Positions 5,508 to 9,141 of a stretch of 9,141 bases of DNA are shown in pieces. The DNA comes from an uncultured Muribaculaceae bacterium (GTDB lineage Bacteria > Bacteroidota > Bacteroidia > Bacteroidales > Muribaculaceae). The notes beneath the pieces were generated by a model, which was not told the origin of the DNA, searched no databases, and was given only the letters and a program-made list of their open reading frames with translations. Location of the stretch: NCBI GenBank assembly GCA_910589095.1, contig CAJUSN010000102.1:1-9141 (forward strand). Direction: 5' to 3'. Within the stretch, counting starts at the first letter, position 1, and every line of letters starts with the position of its first letter. The position numbers were made by a program, and so were the translations under genes.

Positions 5508-7838
5508 TCAACGGCGGGCACGACGCGTGGTGGTGCGACGCGGCTTTGCATCCTGCTCCTCTATGATTTTTCTGCACTCCTCAATGGTCAGTGCCGCAGG
5601 GTCGGTAACCGTCTTGGGGATTTTGTAGTTGCTTTTCTTATAGGAGATATAAACTCCATACCGACCGTTAAGAATCTGCAACTCGGGATCTTCTTCAAAG
5701 AGTTTCACCACCTTCTTGCTGTCGGCTTCACGTTTGGCACGAATCAATTCCACAGCTTCATCAAGTGTGATCTCCATGGGCGAAACACCCTTTGGCAACG
5801 ATACGAATTTTCCGGCATGCTTGACATAAGGACCGAAACGACCTACGGCAACGCTCACATCGGCATCCTCGAATTCGCCCAACGAGCGGGGAAGTTCAAA
5901 GAGTTTCAGCGCATCCTCAAGTGTGATGTCGAATACTGACTGATCCTTTCGCAAGGAAGCAAAGCGGGGTTTCTCCTCATCGGTGCTCTCCCCGATCTGA
6001 ACCACAGGTCCGAAGCGACCGATTTTAACCGATACCGGCTTGCCGGAGGCGGGGTCGGTGCCAAGCACTCGCTCTCCCACTTTATGCTCAAGTCGCATCT
6101 CATTGGCTCGCTCCACCTCTGGATGGAACACATCATAAAACTCGCCTATTTCTTTTTTCCATTGAGCCTGTCCCTCGGCCACAAGGTCAAAGCGTTCCTC
6201 CAGGTCAGCGGTGAAATTAAAGTCAAGGACATTTGGAAAGTGTTCGGTAAGGAAATCATTGACCACAACTCCTATATCCGTCGGCATCAGCTTTCCCTTA
6301 TCGGCACCCACTGTTGAGGTTTGCTTCGTTTCTGTGACCTTACCGTCAGCGAGCGTTATGGTCAAGAACTCTCGGCTGCTGCCTTCCAGATCGCTTTTCA
6401 CAACATACTCACGCTGTTGTATGGTCGAGATTGTAGGGGCATAGGTAGAAGGTCGGCCAATACCGAGTTCCTCCATCTTTTTAACAAGCGAGGCCTCGGT
6501 GAAACGGGGAGGATGCTGGGTGAAACGTTCCGCTGCCACCATCTCGTCAAGGACCATATCCTCGCCCGATGCCATGGCAGGTAGCATCCCTTCAGGCATG
6601 TCTGTGGCAACGTCATCGGTCCCCTCGCTATACACGCGTAGAAAACCATCGAAACGCACAACCTCACCTTGTCCGATAAATCTTTCGGCACTACCCTCAG
6701 GAACTATCTCCACGGTGGTCTTCTCAAGTTCGGCATCGGCCATCTGTGAAGCTATCGTACGCTTCCAAATCAAAGCATAAAGACGGCGCTCCTGAGGTGT
6801 TCCTTCAATATCATGCTTGTCTATGTATGTGGGACGGATTGCCTCGTGAGCCTCCTGCGCCCCCTTTGATTTAGTGTGATAGTGACGCACCTTGAGATAA
6901 TTCTCGCCCATAACCGATTCCACCTCCGAAGCTATTGATGAAAGTGCCAGTTTTGAGAGATTCAGCGAGTCGGTACGCATATAGGTAATATGACCCGCTT
7001 CATAAAGATGCTGAGCCACCATCATGGTCTGTGACACGGTGAAGCCAAGCTTGCGAGCTGCTTCTTGCTGAAGTGTGGAGGTGGTGAACGGGGGTGCCGG
7101 AGACTTTTTCACCGGTTTCACCGTCACATCTCGCACTTTGAAATCCGCTCCGTCGCACGACGAGAGAAGATTGCGGGCCTCATCGGCCGACATCAGGCGA
7201 CGCGAGAGCTCGGTTTTCACAGGTTGCCCTCCTGGAGTGGAGAAACGGGCCGTCACACGAAAATACGGTTCCGACTTGAAATTACGGATTTCATTTTCGC
7301 GCTCCACTATCAGACGCACCGCCACAGACTGCACACGGCCGGCCGAAAGTGCCGGCTTGATTTTTTTCCAAAGCACCGGAGAAAGCTCAAAACCCACAAT
7401 GCGGTCAAGAAGACGGCGCGCTTGCTGGGCATCCACCAGATTCAGATCTATGTCGCGCGGATTCTCAATGGCATTAAGGATCGCTGGCTTCGTTATCTCA
7501 TGAAAAACAATCCTACGGGTATTTTCGGGTTTCAACCCCAAAACCTCATAAAGATGCCAGGCAATAGCTTCTCCTTCGCGGTCCTCATCGGAAGCGAGCC
7601 ACACCATTTTAGCTTGTCGGGCAGCTTTCTTTAGGCTATCCACAATCTCGGTTTTGTCAGGCGAAATCTCATACTCGGGCTCAAACGAGTGATTGCCACC
7701 TATTGAAAAATCCTTTTTGGATAAATCGCGGATGTGACCGCAACTTGACATTACCTTGAAGTCCTTCCCCAAAAATTTCTCAATCGTCTTGGCCTTGGCC
7801 GGTGACTCCACTATTACGAGATTATTGATTGATGCCAT
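5508..7838 (-). CDS. topA: DNA topoisomerase I (type IA)
   Basis: Relaxes negative supercoils by cutting one strand and passing the other through the break. The product has 776 residues. The Toprim domain starts at LVIVESPAKAKTIEKFLG (E11) and has the acidic motif ASDEDREGE (D84, D86) that binds Mg2+. The active-site tyrosine is Y286 in HITYMRTDS, with R288 beside it. SAGRVQSVAVRL (165-176) is a core type IA motif. The C-terminus has no four-cysteine zinc ribbons as in E. coli. Instead it has three repeats built around GRFGPVVQ, GRFGPYVKH and GRYGVYISY, then an Arg/Thr-rich basic tail (RTTTRRARR) that probably aids DNA binding. This layout is familiar from Bacteroidetes TopA. The start ATG 7838 gives the expected N-terminus. 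It is the first gene of a likely topA-pseudouridine synthase unit, with candidate promoters at 7906-7945. Confidence 0.98.
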   Translation of the reverse strand: MASINNLVIVESPAKAKTIEKFLGKDFKVMSSCGHIRDLSKKDFSIGGNHSFEPEYEISPDKTEIVDSLKKAARQAKMVWLASDEDREGEAIAWHLYEVLGLKPENTRRIVFHEITKPAILNAIENPRDIDLNLVDAQQARRLLDRIVGFELSPVLWKKIKPALSAGRVQSVAVRLIVERENEIRNFKSEPYFRVTARFSTPGGQPVKTELSRRLMSADEARNLLSSCDGADFKVRDVTVKPVKKSPAPPFTTSTLQQEAARKLGFTVSQTMMVAQHLYEAGHITYMRTDSLNLSKLALSSIASEVESVMGENYLKVRHYHTKSKGAQEAHEAIRPTYIDKHDIEGTPQERRLYALIWKRTIASQMADAELEKTTVEIVPEGSAERFIGQGEVVRFDGFLRVYSEGTDDVATDMPEGMLPAMASGEDMVLDEMVAAERFTQHPPRFTEASLVKKMEELGIGRPSTYAPTISTIQQREYVVKSDLEGSSREFLTITLADGKVTETKQTSTVGADKGKLMPTDIGVVVNDFLTEHFPNVLDFNFTADLEERFDLVAEGQAQWKKEIGEFYDVFHPEVERANEMRLEHKVGERVLGTDPASGKPVSVKIGRFGPVVQIGESTDEEKPRFASLRKDQSVFDITLEDALKLFELPRSLGEFEDADVSVAVGRFGPYVKHAGKFVSLPKGVSPMEITLDEAVELIRAKREADSKKVVKLFEEDPELQILNGRYGVYISYKKSNYKIPKTVTDPAALTIEECRKIIEEQDAKPRRTTTRRARR

Positions 7839-7905
7839 ACTATGGTGTGCGTTTGAAAATCGTTTTGAATGAGGGCATACTTCGCCCTTAAATAAATATC
7901 GGCGG

Positions 7906-7945
7906 CAAAATTACGCAAAGTTATCCGAAAAACGCATCGCCGAAA
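7906..7945 (-). promoter_or_regulatory. Candidate promoter(s) of topA
   Basis: On the minus strand, TAACTTTG (7923-7916) fits the Bacteroidetes -7 element and is preceded after 18 bases by TTTC (7945-7942), a near match to the -33 TTTG. A second -7-like element, TAATTTTG (7913-7906), lies ten bases further downstream but has no good -33 partner. Either would give a leader of about 60-70 bases. Within the leader a small hairpin AGGGC/GCCCT (7872-7876 with 7884-7888) can form. Confidence 0.5.
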
Positions 7946-7965
7946 TGATTTTTTAACATTTCGGC
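7939..7965. repeat. Perfect 9-base inverted repeat at the -33 region of topA
   Basis: GCCGAAATG (7939-7947) and CATTTCGGC (7957-7965) are exact reverse complements separated by nine A/T bases (ATTTTTTAA). The repeat covers the likely -33 box of topA, so it could be an operator for a dimeric regulator. Read leftward it could also act as a terminator-like hairpin, since TTTTT follows six bases after the stem. The symmetry is seen directly; the function is unknown. Confidence 0.5.
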
Positions 7966-8000
7966 AATGATTGGGGATATTATAGATATAATAGACAGCA

Positions 8001-8028
8001 GCCGCAGATAATCCATGTTATCCGCGGC
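8001..8028 (-). terminator. Hairpin 12 bases after the DJ-1 gene, probable terminator
   Basis: On the minus strand GCCGCGGATAA (8028-8018) pairs with TTATCTGCGGC (8011-8001) through 11 pairs with one G-T wobble and a 6-base loop. The position just beyond the stop codon suggests transcription termination. However, the following bases (TGCTGTCTATTATATC) contain no true T-run, so it may instead stabilise the 3' end or terminate weakly. A second palindrome, ATTATA-GA-TATAAT, follows at 7979-7992. Confidence 0.5.
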
Positions 8029-8040
8029 CATTAGTCTTAA

Positions 8041-8601
8041 TCAGTTTTTGCGATACATCATTCCGGCTCCAACTTCGGTAGCCACTTCAGGTCCGCATGA
8101 TATTGCGGCTATGGCCAATGCGAAGGGGATAGTGTTGCCCGGACCGTTACCCGTCACGAGGGTGTCAAGTGCCACAACAGGTTCACCGGTCATTTCGGCA
8201 TCGTTGACCATTGATTCAAATCCGGGATAACAAGTGGCTTTTCTGCCAGCAAGGATTCCAAGCGGCGCGAGCACCACAGCCGGAGCTGCACAGATTGCGG
8301 CGATACGTCCGCCTGCTTTATAGTGATTCAACAGCAGTTCGGAAAGCTTGGCACATTGGGAGAGATTGGTGGCTCCAGGCATACCGCCGGGGCAAATAAG
8401 CCAGTCCGTATCGGGACCCGCCTGCAAATTATCGATAGTGAGATCGGCATTTACTGTAACACCTTTGGCACCGGTGGCGCTTCCGGTTGGATTGATGCTT
8501 ACTGTAGAAACAGCAAGTCCGGCGCGACGCAACACATCGACAGTTGCAATGGCTTCAATTTCTTCAAAGCCGTCGGCGAGAAAAACGTAGGATTGTTTCA
8601 T
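8041..8601 (-). CDS. DJ-1/PfpI (ThiJ) family protein
   Basis: A 186-residue cytoplasmic protein of the DJ-1/YajL branch of the DJ-1/PfpI superfamily. These proteins are linked to oxidative and carbonyl stress, and some act as glyoxalases or deglycases, although those activities are disputed. The N-terminus FLADGFEEIEA places E16 where DJ-1 has its conserved glutamate. The nucleophile elbow AAICAAPAVV puts the reactive cysteine at C104. LICPGGMPG (68-76) and GNGPGNTIPFALAIA near the C-terminus are further family marks. The histidine that follows the elbow in human DJ-1 (H126) appears to be replaced by tyrosine in ATCYPGFES, so a Cys-His pair is not obvious. The ATG at 8601 starts the expected N-terminus with no leader peptide. 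It has its own promoter at 8636-8666 and a hairpin after the stop codon, so it is probably a single-gene unit. The exact reaction is unknown. Confidence 0.93.
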   Translation of the reverse strand: MKQSYVFLADGFEEIEAIATVDVLRRAGLAVSTVSINPTGSATGAKGVTVNADLTIDNLQAGPDTDWLICPGGMPGATNLSQCAKLSELLLNHYKAGGRIAAICAAPAVVLAPLGILAGRKATCYPGFESMVNDAEMTGEPVVALDTLVTGNGPGNTIPFALAIAAISCGPEVATEVGAGMMYRKN

Positions 8602-8635
8602 TATTATAATATGGTGTGTAAAAAATCTTCTGTTG

Positions 8636-8666
8636 CAAAGATAGGAAAAGTTTCGTCACCCTCAAA
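8636..8666 (-). promoter_or_regulatory. Consensus Bacteroidetes promoter of the DJ-1 gene
   Basis: On the minus strand, TTTG (8666-8663) and TATCTTTG (8643-8636) are separated by 19 bases, an exact fit to TTTG-N19-TAnnTTTG. Transcription would start near 8629, giving a leader of about 28 bases before ATG 8601. The -33 box lies within a small palindrome, ACCCT-CAA-AGGGT (plus strand 8658-8670), which could be an operator or a weak terminator for the upstream DUF3108-like gene. Confidence 0.7.
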
Positions 8667-8680
8667 GGGTAAAGGCTGTA

Positions 8681-9141
8681 TCATGGTACATAACACATTT
8701 CAATGTGACCTATCACAAGGTCGGCCTTGAACTGCACGGGAACGCGACTGTTTTTATCAATAAGACATGTCACCGGATATCGGTCAGGCACGCCGTTGTA
8801 GGTATATTGAAACACAATCTCATAAGCCGGTGCCGTATAACCATTGTAGCTGTAAGTGGCTTCGCCCTGATAGGTGATATACAACGGTTGGCTCGCACCA
8901 CCTTTTATTATAGGCACTTCAATTCTGTGGCCGGGAGCAAAGGATGGGAAATCAAGCGAGCGAGCATAATAGAACATCCCTATCATATCACTCATCACAC
9001 TGACGGCCTCCATTGTTTCTCCACTTGCATCAAGAGTACCCTCGCCATAAATATTTTTGAAAGGGGCCGTAGCGGGATCGCTCCCCTCACGAGGTTTCGT
9101 ATAGATTCCTTGCAGTGCGGTGATGTTCTCCGTATCAATAC
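8681..9141 (-). CDS. DUF3108-like protein, 5' end beyond the window
   Basis: The frame is open from the right edge to the TGA at 8683-8681; 152 residues of the C-terminal part are visible. An internal ATG at 9013 is not the true start, because family-like sequence (TALQGIYTKPREG and onward) continues upstream of it. The pattern DMIGMFYYARSLDF, then a beta-rich stretch with LYITYQGEATY, then a closing DKNSRVPVQFKADL and GHIEM resembles the DUF3108 family, secreted or periplasmic beta proteins common in Bacteroidetes. Function of the family is not established. The signal peptide, if any, lies outside the window. It is upstream of the DJ-1 gene by 79 bases, but that gap holds a promoter, so the two need not be cotranscribed. 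Confidence 0.75.
   Translation of the reverse strand, partial: IDTENITALQGIYTKPREGSDPATAPFKNIYGEGTLDASGETMEAVSVMSDMIGMFYYARSLDFPSFAPGHRIEVPIIKGGASQPLYITYQGEATYSYNGYTAPAYEIVFQYTYNGVPDRYPVTCLIDKNSRVPVQFKADLVIGHIEMCYVP

Noticed and set aside
7065..7634. Open frames of 189 and 142 codons on the plus strand opposite topA
   Set aside because: Antisense shadows of a well-supported topA; low-complexity basic translations without family features.
8323..8730. 135-codon plus-strand frame spanning the DJ-1 start and promoter
   Set aside because: It overlaps the DJ-1 gene and its consensus promoter and shows no protein-family features.

Overview
The window looks like ordinary chromosomal DNA of an anaerobic gut-type member of the Bacteroidales, possibly the Muribaculaceae (family-level guess, low confidence). 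The reasons are as follows. Candidate promoters fit the Bacteroidetes pattern TTTG / TAnnTTTG with a 19-21 base spacer. Most start codons lack a Shine-Dalgarno sequence. TopA ends in GRFGP-type repeats instead of zinc fingers. The gene set includes a single-subunit class I fumarase and a DUF3108-like protein. I see no insertion sequence, phage gene, tRNA, rRNA or CRISPR array.

Layout from left to right. Bases 1-184 hold no convincing gene but carry a long, almost perfect hairpin (15-55) and a C-rich tract whose complement reads as telomere-like TTAGGG units with a G-quadruplex pattern (101-131). A clear intrinsic terminator (185-220) ends the leftward fumarase gene (261-1913), which has its own promoter near 1982-2014. 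A divergent intergenic region of about 300 bases separates it from a rightward two-gene operon. That operon holds a membrane-anchored SGNH hydrolase-like protein (2218-3027) and an AlgI-type MBOAT O-acyltransferase (3035-4507), 7 bases apart. It converges on a leftward unit made of topA (5508-7838) followed by an RluA-family pseudouridine synthase (4525-5454). A hairpin sits where the two units meet. Upstream of topA is a 200-base region with a promoter, a perfect inverted repeat and a second hairpin. Beyond it lie a leftward DJ-1/PfpI protein (8041-8601) with a textbook Bacteroidetes promoter, and the 3' part of a leftward DUF3108-like gene that runs off the right edge.

Functionally the window mixes housekeeping genes (malate/fumarate interconversion, relaxation of negative supercoils, rRNA or tRNA pseudouridylation, DJ-1-type stress or quality-control function) with one cell-envelope module. 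In that module the MBOAT protein would pass acyl groups across the inner membrane and the SGNH protein would place them on, or remove them from, an unidentified envelope glycan. I found no strong candidate for a wholly new system. The least explained sequence is the structured non-coding element at the left edge.
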